From UBA11986 sp963734955 (GTDB lineage Bacteria; Bacteroidota; Ignavibacteria; UBA10030; UBA6906), in NCBI GenBank assembly GCA_963734955.1, contig CAVTJO010000008.1:248001-312000 (forward strand): a stretch of 64,000 nucleotides of DNA. The letters are read 5' to 3'. Positions 26,545 through 35,369 of this stretch are shown piece by piece. Positions within the stretch are counted from its first letter, which is position 1. The number at the start of each line of letters is the position of its first letter. Under the pieces are notes generated by a model, which was not told where the DNA came from, made no database searches, and saw only the letters and a list, made by a program, of their open reading frames with translations. The position numbers and the translations under genes were made by a program.

Positions 26545-28068
26545 ATGAACATAAAAGGCAAGCAACTTCCCCTGATATTTAGCATCCTCCTCAGCATGGG
26601 ATTTGTTGGCGGGATCGTGTTCGTCTCCATGCTGGGATCGGCTGCAGGTACGCAGAAGGAGGAGAAGACTGCGCAGGAGAGTACACAACCGCTTTCACCG
26701 AAGGGGCGCGAGTTGCTCAATGAATTCAGCGACGCGTTCGAGTCTGCCGCGGCAAAGGTGAACGAATCAGTCGTTCCCATTTTCAGTGAGCAGGTTACGA
26801 CCGTGGACAACCCGTTCGGCTCTACCAATGACCCATTCCGGGACTTCTTTGGAGACAATTTCTTCAAGCGGTTCTTCGGAGCACCGTTGCAGAATCAGAA
26901 GCAGGTGATTCATGCGCTCGGGTCCGGCGTGATTGTCTCCAAGGACGGCTATATCATCACCAACAATCATGTGGTGAAGGATGCCCAGAAACTGACCGTC
27001 GTCCTGGCAAATAAAAAGAAATACACCGCAAAGGTGGTGGGGAAGGACCCGAACACCGATGTCGCAGTGATCAAGATTGACGCGAACGACCTTCCCACGG
27101 CTTCGCTTGGAAACTCCGACGAGGTGAAGGTTGGCGAGTGGGTGATTGCTGTTGGCAACCCATTTCAGTTGATGCACACGGTAACGGCAGGCATTATCAG
27201 CGCGAAGGGGCGCGCATCTGTGAATCTTGCCGACTACGAAGACTTCATTCAGACTGATGCATCCATCAACCCCGGCAACAGTGGTGGGGCTCTGGCAGAC
27301 CTGGATGGTGACGTTATCGGCATTAATACAGCGATCTACAGCCCGTCAGGTGGGAATGTCGGAATTGGCTTTGCAATTCCTATCAACATGGCGCGGAGAG
27401 TGATGGATGAGTTGATCACGAAGGGGAAAGTCACTCGTGGTTACCTGGGTTTGCTCCCACAGGATGTGGATGACAACCTTGCGAAGGCACTTCATCTGAA
27501 CTCGACCGATGGCTCGCTCGTTGGTGATGTCACCGCCGATGGGCCTGCGGAAAAAGCAGGGATCAAACGGGGTGATGTGATCATGGCGTTCAACGGCCGA
27601 AAGATCACGAACAGCGTCGAACTTCGGAACGCGGTCGCGGAAACCGTCCCGGGTACGGAGGTCAAGGTTGACCTGATGCGGGATGGCCGGCAGAAGCAGG
27701 TTACTGTAAAGGTTGCTGAGCGTCCCGAGAATCCTGCAAGCAGCGGATCGAAGGAAGAAGAGGGATCCGGAGAGCAGAGCTCGGCAAAGCTCGGGCTGTC
27801 TGTACAGGCCCTGACACCGGAACTTGCGAAGCAGCTTGGATATGAGAACGACCATGGTGTGGCTGTTACCGGTGTTACGCCCGGCAGCCCTGCTGATGAT
27901 TCAGGCATTAAGGCGGGAGATCTGATCAAAGAAGTAAACCAAAAGGCCATTCGGTCGGTCGAAGAGTTTACCCGGGCGGTCAAGCAAATCAGGAAGGGCG
28001 ACAGCGTGGCAATGCTCGTCCGCCGGGGCGAGACCACGTTCTATGCTGGCATTCAGGTTCCATCATGA
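26545..28068 (+). CDS. Do/DegP-type periplasmic serine protease-chaperone
   Basis: 507-residue envelope quality-control protease. An N-terminal membrane anchor or uncleaved signal is followed by the trypsin-like domain: His about 141 in TNNHVV, Asp about 172 in DVAVIKI and Ser about 245 in PGNSGGAL. Two PDZ domains follow: the first around GYLGLLPQDV...GPAEKAGIKRGDVI, the second around LGLSVQAL...GSPADDSGIKAGDLI. Gene order with an exported basic protein upstream suggests one operon. Called Do-family rather than a specific degP/degQ. Confidence 0.95.
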   Translation: MNIKGKQLPLIFSILLSMGFVGGIVFVSMLGSAAGTQKEEKTAQESTQPLSPKGRELLNEFSDAFESAAAKVNESVVPIFSEQVTTVDNPFGSTNDPFRDFFGDNFFKRFFGAPLQNQKQVIHALGSGVIVSKDGYIITNNHVVKDAQKLTVVLANKKKYTAKVVGKDPNTDVAVIKIDANDLPTASLGNSDEVKVGEWVIAVGNPFQLMHTVTAGIISAKGRASVNLADYEDFIQTDASINPGNSGGALADLDGDVIGINTAIYSPSGGNVGIGFAIPINMARRVMDELITKGKVTRGYLGLLPQDVDDNLAKALHLNSTDGSLVGDVTADGPAEKAGIKRGDVIMAFNGRKITNSVELRNAVAETVPGTEVKVDLMRDGRQKQVTVKVAERPENPASSGSKEEEGSGEQSSAKLGLSVQALTPELAKQLGYENDHGVAVTGVTPGSPADDSGIKAGDLIKEVNQKAIRSVEEFTRAVKQIRKGDSVAMLVRRGETTFYAGIQVPS

Positions 28069-28106
28069 CCGAGTGAACGGAACTGTCCATTTGAGGAGAG
28101 CGGGCA

Positions 28107-28385
28107 ATGACACTCAACGGTCGTACACGGAAGAGGCTCCGCCTTGTGTTGTCGGTTGTCGTTGTAGGTGCAGTGCTCGCTACTTCCTCCGAGGTGAGGG
28201 AGGGCGTATGCAAAGCGGTAGGGATGATGGTCGGTGGGAAGAGTGATCGCACGAATGTCGCTCCCGTGCGAGACCCTGGGAAGCCATATGCCCGTCCCTC
28301 CATGATTTTTGATGGTCGTCCTCTCGGGATGGCGCAACTTCGCAACGGGAAGGCGGCGTACGAAGCAGCGTCGATGGTATTATGA
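28107..28385 (+). CDS. small hypothetical protein with hydrophobic N-terminus
   Basis: 92 residues with a basic N-terminus and a hydrophobic segment (LRLVLSVVVVGAVLA) that could be a signal or anchor, followed by a basic hydrophilic region. GAGGAG lies eight bases before ATG 28107, and the gene starts 38 bases after the DegP stop. No family recognised. The adjacent downstream sequence is a gene relic, so this frame could also be part of decayed DNA. Confidence 0.45.
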   Translation: MTLNGRTRKRLRLVLSVVVVGAVLATSSEVREGVCKAVGMMVGGKSDRTNVAPVRDPGKPYARPSMIFDGRPLGMAQLRNGKAAYEAASMVL

Positions 28386-28398
28386 TCGACATGGTTGA

Positions 28399-28632
28399 GC
28401 GCGAATGGGATTTCTGCCGATTGAACTGGCCGGATTCTTTGAGACTGGAGTGGCGTGGCAGAGCGACAATGGGTTGTGGCTTCTTGGGGGGGATCGTGCA
28501 CCTGTGAGCAGCACGGGAGGTGCATTGCGTATCAACCTGTTTGGGGTCGTTGGCGAGGTGGACTACATTCATCCTTTCAATCGCCCGGGAAAGAACTGGC
28601 TCTGGCAATTCAACCTTGTCGAGGGTTTCTGA
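28399..28632 (+). pseudogene. C-terminal relic of a BamA/TamA-type outer-membrane barrel
   Basis: About 77 codons beginning right after an in-frame stop. GFLPIELAGFFETGVAW, LGGDRAPVSSTGGALRIN and a final WLWQFNLVEGF match the last strands of Omp85/BamA-like surface-antigen barrels attached to TolB/beta-propeller proteins. A functional barrel needs several hundred more residues upstream, and these are absent, so it is a truncated remnant. An ATG at 28405 exists but without a ribosome binding site. Confidence 0.6.
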
Positions 28633-28729
28633 CACGATGCCACGGTTCATATTTCCCTTGTCAGATGTGCTGTTCCGCCTTGTCCATGCAATTCCTGCGA
28701 GGCTCTCTGGCACATGACTGGAGAGAATT

Positions 28730-29221
28730 GTGAGTCTTAAAGCCCTCGGACGATCTGTCTCACGCCGCACCAGGGCATTCAGAGATGCCGCCACGATTCT
28801 GCTTCTGACAGTCTTTGTACTGATCCTTGCTCTGAATTTCGACGAGGTCAACAAGGTCATTGCATGGCTCTATCATCACGACACAACACGGCTTGATGTA
28901 TTCTTTACGGTGGTGGTGTTTCTCCTGCCGGCAATCGGGTGGTACACATGGCGACGTCATAGAGAGTTGATCGAACAGGTTCGTCGGCGTGAAGAGGCGG
29001 AGCTTGCAAAGGAACGTCTTGAGCCGGAACTTCAGAACGCCCTCGCCGATGTTGGCATGTTGCGGCGACTTCTCCCCATCTGCCCCTCCTGCAAGCGCAT
29101 CCGTGACGACAAGGGCTACTGGAATCAAGTGGAGGTCTACATCGAAGCGCGTCTCGATCGCAAGCTTTCCCACGGTCTCTGCCCCGATTGCGCAAGGAGG
29201 CTGTACCAACATAAGTCATAG
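28730..29221 (+). CDS. membrane protein with C-terminal zinc-ribbon-like motif
   Basis: 163 residues: two membrane helices (about 20-38 and 58-76), a charged coiled-coil (RRREEAELAKERLEPELQNA), then LLPICPSCKRIRDD ... SHGLCPDCARRLY. This CPxCK...GYW...GxCPxC block is common at the end of PAS or response-regulator proteins, where it probably binds a metal. Here it is linked directly to two helices without a sensor or receiver domain. GTG at 28730 has GGAG six bases upstream. Function unknown; a signalling accessory is plausible. Confidence 0.65.
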   Translation: MSLKALGRSVSRRTRAFRDAATILLLTVFVLILALNFDEVNKVIAWLYHHDTTRLDVFFTVVVFLLPAIGWYTWRRHRELIEQVRRREEAELAKERLEPELQNALADVGMLRRLLPICPSCKRIRDDKGYWNQVEVYIEARLDRKLSHGLCPDCARRLYQHKS

Positions 29222-29384
29222 TCCGAAGAATCAGTCGAGCGATCGATTGCTCAGAAACTTCAACTCAAGGACATCCTGCGTGGACTGATTGTCCATGCAA
29301 CCCCGCCCTCCCAAGTCGTACTTAACGATTTTTTCAAACTGCTTCCTTGCAATTTCCGCACCTTTTTCTTAGGTTGCACCCCAG

Positions 29385-29753
29385 ATGGAAGGGCTCTTTG
29401 AACGCGGTGTCGAGGAATTCAACGGTCAGTTCTTTTTTGAAGCTCACGATACCTGGGAAGAGCTTTGGATGCAAGCAACCGGCCCTCACCGGGTCTTCTA
29501 CCAGGGCTTGATCCAGGTTGCAGTTGGTTTCTATCACCTCTCGAACGGTAACCACAAGGGAGCCTGCAGTCAATTCGGGAAGGCAATTGCAAAGCTCGAA
29601 CACTATCTGCCAGCGTATCACGGCATAGAGACAGAGCAGTTCCTCGGTCGGGTACGAGAGTGGCTTCAAGACGGGGAACGGCTGAAGAACGGAGAGAGCG
29701 TCGAGGTTGATGAGTCAAAGATCCCTCAAATACAATTTTCTGCAATCGAGTAA
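29385..29753 (+). CDS. DUF309 domain protein
   Basis: 122-residue protein with the DUF309 core FFFEAHDTWEELW followed by RVFYQGLIQVAVGFYHLSNG and the helical GACSQFGKAIAKLE. The family is all-helical and of unknown function. It lies 42 bases upstream of a ferredoxin gene on the same strand. No strong ribosome binding site is visible before the ATG. Confidence 0.85.
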   Translation: MEGLFERGVEEFNGQFFFEAHDTWEELWMQATGPHRVFYQGLIQVAVGFYHLSNGNHKGACSQFGKAIAKLEHYLPAYHGIETEQFLGRVREWLQDGERLKNGESVEVDESKIPQIQFSAIE

Positions 29754-29795
29754 CACCAGGACCAGACTGACTTACATAACGGAGGATACTTATCA

Positions 29796-30140
29796 ATGGC
29801 AACAATGATCACTGAGGAATGCATCAACTGTGGTGCATGCGAGCCTGAATGCCCGAACACCGCGATCTATGCAGGCGGGGTGCAGTTCGAGTATGATGGA
29901 CAAATGTATGATGCGCTGTCAAATGACTTCTACTACATCGTCCCGGAGAAGTGTACGGAGTGTGTAGGCCACTTTGACCAGGAACAATGTGCCGCGGTGT
30001 GTCCGGTTGACTGCTGCGTTCCGGACCCGAACCACGTTGAGACGGAAGAGCAACTGTTCGAGCGTGCGAAGCTCCTTCACCAGGATCGCCAGTTCACCGA
30101 TTTGTCGGCGGCAACGTCGCACTTCAGAAAGACTGCCTGA
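29796..30140 (+). CDS. 2[4Fe-4S] ferredoxin, YfhL-like
   Basis: 114-residue ferredoxin with two cluster-binding sets: CINCGACEPECP near the N-terminus, and CTECVGHFDQEQCAAVCPVDC around residues 50-70. The longer spacing in the second set (CxxCxnCxxxCP) is typical of the YfhL/Alvin-type ferredoxins. A soluble electron carrier; partner unknown, though Rieske, thioredoxin reductase and QueG genes follow. CGGAGG upstream of ATG 29796 supports the start. Confidence 0.92.
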   Translation: MATMITEECINCGACEPECPNTAIYAGGVQFEYDGQMYDALSNDFYYIVPEKCTECVGHFDQEQCAAVCPVDCCVPDPNHVETEEQLFERAKLLHQDRQFTDLSAATSHFRKTA

Positions 30141-30291
30141 GAAGAATCAATTATCAGAAGTCGTCATCAGGTCGGTTGTCTGCTTGGGTGCGGATACCGG
30201 CCTTTGTGTTTTTGGAGATGACGGAACAGGTGCTCCCTGCGTTCCTTGGGTTTTTGATTGTTGCCGGAATAACACTGCGGAACCCATACTC

Positions 30292-31137
30292 ATGAAGATC
30301 GGAGACTACACACTTCACGCAATTGAAACCGGCCGGTTCGCGCTCGATGGTGGAGCGATGTTCGGCGTCGTGCCCAAGCCGCTCTGGGAGAAAACAAATC
30401 CGCCCGATGAAAAGAACCGTATTGACCTCGCGGCCCGGGCCTTGCTGATCATTGGAAACGGGAAGAAGATTCTTGTTGATGTGGGGAACGGCACCAAGTA
30501 CACCGACAAGCTTTCATCCATCTACAAATTCGATACCAGCCACTTCGACCTGTTGTCTTCGCTCACGAAGCATGACCTCACTCCGGCCGACATAACGGAT
30601 GTTATCCTCACCCATCTCCATTTTGATCATGCCGGCGGATCGACGGTTGTGAACAATGGAGAAACCGTACCGACCTTTCCCAGGGCAAAATACTACGTCC
30701 AGCGTGAACACTGGCGCGCCGCCAGCAACCCGACTGAACGGGACCGGGCCAGTTTCTTCAAAGAGGATTTTATGCCACTGCAATTCTTCGGCCAGGTGGA
30801 GTATACCGATGGTGAAGGAGAGATTTTCCCCGGCATCAGTGTGAGGATTTTGAACGGACACACGACAGCCCTTCAGTGTCCCGTGATCAGCGACGGTACA
30901 ACGACGCTCTTCTATTGCGCGGATCTCATGCCCACAACGTCGCATGTCAATCTGCCCTGGATCATGGCATACGATCTGCGGCCGCTCGTAACTCTGGACG
31001 AAAAGAGAAAGATCCTCGATCATGCAGTCGATGAAAGCTGGATACTTTTCTTTGAGCACGATCCCAACACTGATGCTGTCCGTGTTATGAGAACGGGAAA
31101 GGGAATTGTCGTCGATACACCGGTCAAGATGGCGTAA
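30292..31137 (+). CDS. MBL-fold metallohydrolase
   Basis: 281-residue metallo-beta-lactamase fold hydrolase. Metal-binding THLHFDHAGG is present, followed by a His in NGHTTALQ, Asp in YCADLMPT and His in FFEHD. It resembles quorum-lactonase/YflN-type MBL proteins, but the substrate cannot be decided. The start at MKIGDYTLH (30292) begins the conserved fold; a longer frame reaches into the ferredoxin gene and is a shadow. The Rieske gene follows within 50 bases. Confidence 0.9.
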   Translation: MKIGDYTLHAIETGRFALDGGAMFGVVPKPLWEKTNPPDEKNRIDLAARALLIIGNGKKILVDVGNGTKYTDKLSSIYKFDTSHFDLLSSLTKHDLTPADITDVILTHLHFDHAGGSTVVNNGETVPTFPRAKYYVQREHWRAASNPTERDRASFFKEDFMPLQFFGQVEYTDGEGEIFPGISVRILNGHTTALQCPVISDGTTTLFYCADLMPTTSHVNLPWIMAYDLRPLVTLDEKRKILDHAVDESWILFFEHDPNTDAVRVMRTGKGIVVDTPVKMA

Positions 31138-31183
31138 ATTGTCGTTCCTGGAACCTGAAAACGTTGTTAGGAATGAGGGCGTT

Positions 31184-31501
31184 GTGGGTTTTGTGAAAGT
31201 TGCCCGCGTCTCGGAGATCGGTGAAAAACGGGGCAGGCTCGTCAAGCTTGAAGGAGAAGAGGTCGCACTCTGGCGCGTCGACGGACGGATTTATGCAATC
31301 AACAACGTGTGTCCGCACCAGCATTTCTCCATGCTCCATCAGGGTACACTTGATGGCGTGTACCTGACCTGCCCGATGCACGGCTGGACGTTTTCTCTGG
31401 AGGATGGGACGCCGAAGACTGGGAATGGAAGGGCAAAAACCTATCAGGTGAAGGTGGAAGGGGACGATGTGCTTGTGGAGATTCCGCCGGCCAGTTGGTA
31501 G
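31184..31501 (+). CDS. Rieske [2Fe-2S] ferredoxin (NirD-like)
   Basis: 105-residue single-domain Rieske protein: cluster ligands in CPHQHFSM and CPMHGWTF (C-x-H ... C-x2-H). The size and ending (TYQVKVEGDDVLVEIP) match NirD-type or dioxygenase ferredoxin components. The GTG start at 31184 is chosen because GAGG lies five bases upstream and MGFVKVARVSE matches the family N-terminus; the frame is open further upstream into the MBL gene. No nitrite reductase large subunit adjoins, so it is probably a general electron carrier. Confidence 0.85.
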   Translation: MGFVKVARVSEIGEKRGRLVKLEGEEVALWRVDGRIYAINNVCPHQHFSMLHQGTLDGVYLTCPMHGWTFSLEDGTPKTGNGRAKTYQVKVEGDDVLVEIPPASW

Positions 31502-31511
31502 ATCGTGACGT

Positions 31512-32460
31512 ATGACCCCGACGCAGAAAATCAAGTCAAAGGTGCTCGATCTCGGTTTCACTCATGTGGGAATAGCACGAGCCGGGCAGTTGGAAGAAGA
31601 GAGGAGCCATCTTGAGGAATGGCTGAGCCGGGGCTATCGAGGGGACCATGGCCTGGATGGCACGCAACATCGAGAAACGCGTCGATCCGGCAAACATTGT
31701 GCAGGAAGCGAAGTCCGTTATATGCGTTGCCATGAACTATTACACACCTGTCCGGCACTCCTCCGACAAGGCTCATGGTAAGATTTCGCGCTATGCGTGG
31801 GGAGATGACTATCATGACGTTCTTGGCGAGCGATTGAAGCTGCTCTGGACGTGGATGCAACAGGAGTTTCCCGGAGTCGATGGACGATACTACGTCGACA
31901 CGGGTCCGGTGATGGACAAGGTATGGGCCCAGCGTTCGGGCATCGGGTGGATTGCAAAACACACAAACGTCATCACGTCCGATTTCGGATCGTGGGTATT
32001 CCTCGGCGAGCTGATCACGACGCTCGACCTGGAGTACGACAAGCCTGCAATTGACCATTGTGGCGACTGTACACTCTGCATCGAAGCTTGTCCGACCAAG
32101 GCAATTGTCGAGCCGTATGTTGTTGATGCAAAACTATGCCTGTCGTATCTTACGATCGAGCATCGCGGGGAAATAGCGGGGGAGGTTTCTGATCACTTTG
32201 AGAACTGGATCTACGGGTGCGACATTTGTCAGGATGTCTGTCCATGGAACCGGAAGTTTGCAGCGGAGACTACGGAAGAACGATTCGCACCCCGTGAATG
32301 GAACGTCGCTCCTGATCTTCACGACTGGAAGGATATGTCCCCGGGAGAGTTCTCAGAGAAATTCAAAGGAAGCCCCATCAAACGAACGAAGCGAGATGGA
32401 CTTTCGCGAAACGTTCGCATTGTTTTGAACCATCAGGGTGACCAGGTGCCACCTCGTTGA
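31512..32460 (+). pseudogene. queG: epoxyqueuosine reductase QueG, one-base frameshift
   Basis: QueG reduces epoxyqueuosine to queuosine in tRNA using cobalamin and two [4Fe-4S] clusters. The first 44 codons (MTPTQKIKSKVLDLGFTHVG ... LSRGYRG) are in one frame and the rest (TMAWMARNIEKRVDP onward) in another. The change falls in the GGGG run at 31641-31644, where removing one G restores RGTMAWMARN. All key parts are present downstream: CGDCTLCIEACPTKAI and CDICQDVCPWN cluster motifs, and YVDTGPVMDKVWAQRSGIGW. The restored product is about 315 residues. Because everything else is intact, a sequence error or very recent mutation is likely. Confidence 0.88.
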
Positions 32461-32565
32461 CCCGTTGTTGGTTTTGCAGCATCTAATACAGTAGGGGGAC
32501 GCAGAATCAGTCGGGGTCCGGTTCTCCGCTGATGTCTCCCGTCAAATGAAAGAGAGAGTTCGTTC

Positions 32566-33513
32566 ATGTCAGGCAATCACCATAAAGTCATCATCATCGG
32601 CTCGGGACCTGCCGGGTTCACCGCGGCATTATACACTGCCCGCGCCAATCTGAATCCGGTCGTGTTTGAGGGTATTCAGCCGGGTGGCCAGCTCACCATC
32701 ACAACGGAAGTGGAAAACTATCCGGGCTTCGCCAGGGGGATCATGGGACCGGAATTAATGGACACGTTCCGCGAACAGGCACAGCGGTTCGGGGCGACGT
32801 CGTTCTACAAGAATATCACCAAAGTGGATTTCTCCTCGCGTCCGTTCAAACTCTGGTCAGATGCGGAGTTGTTCACCGCAGATAGTGTTATCGTTGCGAC
32901 CGGAGCATCTGCCATGTTGCTTGATCTCCCCTCTGAAAAGGAATACATGGGTTATGGCGTTTCTGCATGTGCAACATGCGACGGATTCTTCTTCAAGGGG
33001 CTTGAAGTGATCGTGATCGGTGGAGGTGATACGGCCATTGAAGAGGCGACATTTCTTACCAAGTTTGCATCAAGGGTAACAATTGTTCATCGGCGCAACG
33101 CACTTCGTGCATCCAAGATCATGCAGGACAAGGCCTCGAAGAACCCGAAGATCTCTTTTGTCTGGGATTCAGTTGTAGACGAGATTCTCGGAAGGAATGA
33201 GGATGGGAAGAAAGCTGTGACTGCCGTGAAATTGAAGAATGTGAAAACAGGCGCAATCACAACCATGAGAGCGGATGGGGTGTTCATGGGCATCGGCCAT
33301 CGACCGAATACCGATCTCTTCAAGGGTCAATTGGACATGGATGGCGTCGGATATCTGAAGACTCAGCCACACAGCACGAAGACGAACATACCCGGGGTCT
33401 TTGCCGCAGGCGACGTGGCCGATAGTGTATATCGTCAGGCGGTGACCGCAGCCGGCACCGGATGCATGGCAGCAATCGACGTGGAGCGTTGGCTGGAAAG
33501 CCAGCACGATTGA
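32566..33513 (+). CDS. trxB: thioredoxin-disulfide reductase
   Basis: 315-residue FAD/NADPH flavoenzyme that reduces thioredoxin. FAD-binding GSGPAGFTAALYTARA at the N-terminus, the redox pair in CATCDGFF, NADPH-binding VIGGGDTAIEEATFL and the C-terminal FAD motif GVFAAGDVADSVYRQA are all standard. The ATG follows a GAGAGAG stretch. A good terminator follows. No thioredoxin gene is adjacent; the DipZ-like protein at 9699 is not a substitute. Confidence 0.97.
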   Translation: MSGNHHKVIIIGSGPAGFTAALYTARANLNPVVFEGIQPGGQLTITTEVENYPGFARGIMGPELMDTFREQAQRFGATSFYKNITKVDFSSRPFKLWSDAELFTADSVIVATGASAMLLDLPSEKEYMGYGVSACATCDGFFFKGLEVIVIGGGDTAIEEATFLTKFASRVTIVHRRNALRASKIMQDKASKNPKISFVWDSVVDEILGRNEDGKKAVTAVKLKNVKTGAITTMRADGVFMGIGHRPNTDLFKGQLDMDGVGYLKTQPHSTKTNIPGVFAAGDVADSVYRQAVTAAGTGCMAAIDVERWLESQHD

Positions 33514-33533
33514 ACCTACTGCCGAAGGATTCA

Positions 33534-33570
33534 GGGCATTCTCTCACATGAGGGGATGCCCTTTTCTTTT
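33534..33570 (+). terminator. Rho-independent terminator of trxB
   Basis: GGGCAT at 33534-33539 pairs with ATGCCC ending at 33561, with further pairs including G-T inside, followed by ttttctttt. It lies 20 bases after the trxB stop. Confidence 0.65.
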
Positions 33571-33747
33571 GCCGGTGTTACGACTCTTCCCCGGTCGCTG
33601 CAAGCTCATTCTCATTTCGCTTCCGATTCCCCCCGGCTTGCGTCATCACAAAAATTGCTGTACCTTTGAGCCGAGGCGGTATGCCCTCCGTGGCGCACGC
33701 ATCTCCCCGCATCTCCTCAATTCGGTGCCAGCAATTCGTCGTCTTTA

Positions 33748-34983
33748 ATGGCATTCCAGTGGACATACGAGCTGCGATTTCTGATCGCTCTTGCACTTGG
33801 GTTCCTCATTGGCCTTGAGCGGGAGAGCACAAAGCAGGAACACAAGTTTCTCTTCCTTGGTGGCGTACGCACTTTTCCAATCGTGAGCCTGTTTGGATTC
33901 GGCTGCGCATGGCTCTACCAGCTCGGGGCAACGCTCATCCTGCCAACCGGCCTTCTGACAATCGGGGCATTGACCGTGGTTGCATACATCGCAAAGATCA
34001 AGGGAGGGCGCTATGGCTCCACGAGCGAGCTGTCGCTGATTGTAACCTTCGTTGTCGGTGCACTGGCACTGCTTGTTGATGTCTGGGTTTCAATGGCAAT
34101 CGGCGTTGTGATGACGTTGCTTCTGTCAGAAAAGGCGGAGATGGAGACCTACGTTGAGCGTCTGGATCGGGTTGGTTTTCTGGCAACGCTGAAGTTCCTT
34201 CTTGTGACCGTCATTATTCTCCCGGTTCTTCCGGATCGTGAGTACACACAATTCAGGCTGAACCCCTCGCGCATCTGGCAGATTGTTGTCCTCGTCTCGA
34301 CAGTGGGCTATGTGGGTTACCTGTTGTCCAGGCGCTTTGGCAAAAAGGCGGGAATGTGGATGTCGGGGCTGCTCGGAGGCATCGTATCGAGTACGGCGGT
34401 CAGTATCTCGGCGGGGCGGGCCGCACAGAAGGATCCGGCGCGTTCAGCATCTGCACTACAAGCAACAATCCTGGCCGGCAGCATAATGTATTTGAGGATT
34501 CTTGTCCTTGTTGCGATCCTCAGTCCCGGACTGGTTGCGTTTGTCTGGTGGAAGCTTTGCTCGCTTGCACTCATTGGATCAGCCCTCGCATTCTTTCTGG
34601 GAACCCGGGACGGGGAGGTTGCCTCTGTGGATCCTCCCGAGCTGCAGAATCCGTTCGAAATAAAACCGGCGCTGCTGTTCGCGTTTCTATTTGTAGCGCT
34701 CTCCATCTTCACCACGCTCGTCAAACAACAGATGGGTAATGCCGGGACGTTTGGCCTTGCGCTCCTCGTTGGTGTCGCTGATGTTGACCCGTTCATTCTC
34801 TCCCTTCTCCGTGAGGCCGACGTTACTCCAGCCATCATTTCCAGCGCCATTATTCTCGCCACAATGAGCAACACAATTGCCAAGGGATTCTATTTTGGCA
34901 CGCTGGCGTCGACTGCTCGACGACCGACCGCGGTCAGATATACAATCTGGGTGCTCCTTCACATTGTGCTTGTTTTCGTCTGA
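33748..34983 (+). CDS. MgtC/SapB and DUF4010 membrane protein
   Basis: 411-residue protein with about ten membrane helices. The N-terminal 130 residues match MgtC/SapB (ALALGFLIGLERES, GGVRTFPIVSLFG, TSELSLIVTFVVGALA). The C-terminal half is DUF4010 (GFLATLKFLLVTVIILPVLPD, MSGLLGGIVSSTAVSISAGR, LALLVGVADVDPFILSL). This fused architecture is widespread; the function is uncertain, with ion or osmotic homeostasis suggested. No strong ribosome binding site precedes the ATG. Confidence 0.9.
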   Translation: MAFQWTYELRFLIALALGFLIGLERESTKQEHKFLFLGGVRTFPIVSLFGFGCAWLYQLGATLILPTGLLTIGALTVVAYIAKIKGGRYGSTSELSLIVTFVVGALALLVDVWVSMAIGVVMTLLLSEKAEMETYVERLDRVGFLATLKFLLVTVIILPVLPDREYTQFRLNPSRIWQIVVLVSTVGYVGYLLSRRFGKKAGMWMSGLLGGIVSSTAVSISAGRAAQKDPARSASALQATILAGSIMYLRILVLVAILSPGLVAFVWWKLCSLALIGSALAFFLGTRDGEVASVDPPELQNPFEIKPALLFAFLFVALSIFTTLVKQQMGNAGTFGLALLVGVADVDPFILSLLREADVTPAIISSAIILATMSNTIAKGFYFGTLASTARRPTAVRYTIWVLLHIVLVFV

Positions 34984-35096
34984 CTCTATGCGATGTCGAA
35001 GAGCTATGGGCACAGCTTTGGGTAAATGGACTTCTCGATCCGCCATAACGGTTCCACGATTTTTCTTTTCTGTTTTCTCATTCATCTCGCTGCAAG

Positions 35097-35342
35097 GTGA
35101 TGGAGTACTTCACGTCGGCGTCAAAGAAAGCGCCCCCAACAGACAGGCAGGATTCGCTCCTCACCCCGAAAGAAAAGGAGCTTGTCGTCGGTCTCGTCGA
35201 CGGTCTCAGCTACAAGATGATTGCCGACCGGGTGAGCGTCTCGATCGATACCATTCGCTTCCACATCAAGAACATTTACAAGAGACTCTAGGTCAACTCC
35301 AAAGCCGAGGTGATCAGCAAGTCTCTGCGCGGAGAAATTTGA
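35097..35342 (+). pseudogene. LuxR/NarL-type HTH relic with in-frame amber stop
   Basis: The frame reads LTPKEKELVVGLVDGLSYKM and IADRVSVSIDTIRFHIKNIY, then KRL, TAG (35289-35291), VNSKAEVISKSLRGEI and TGA. This is the C-terminal DNA-binding domain of a NarL-family regulator with the codon before VNSK, normally Gln or His, replaced by a stop. The receiver domain that should precede it is missing; the upstream 110 bases show no trace of it. A truncated, nonsense-mutated remnant, unless the short 64-residue product is still made. Confidence 0.75.
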
Positions 35343-35369
35343 TTCCGGAATGAACTGAACTCGAATCGC

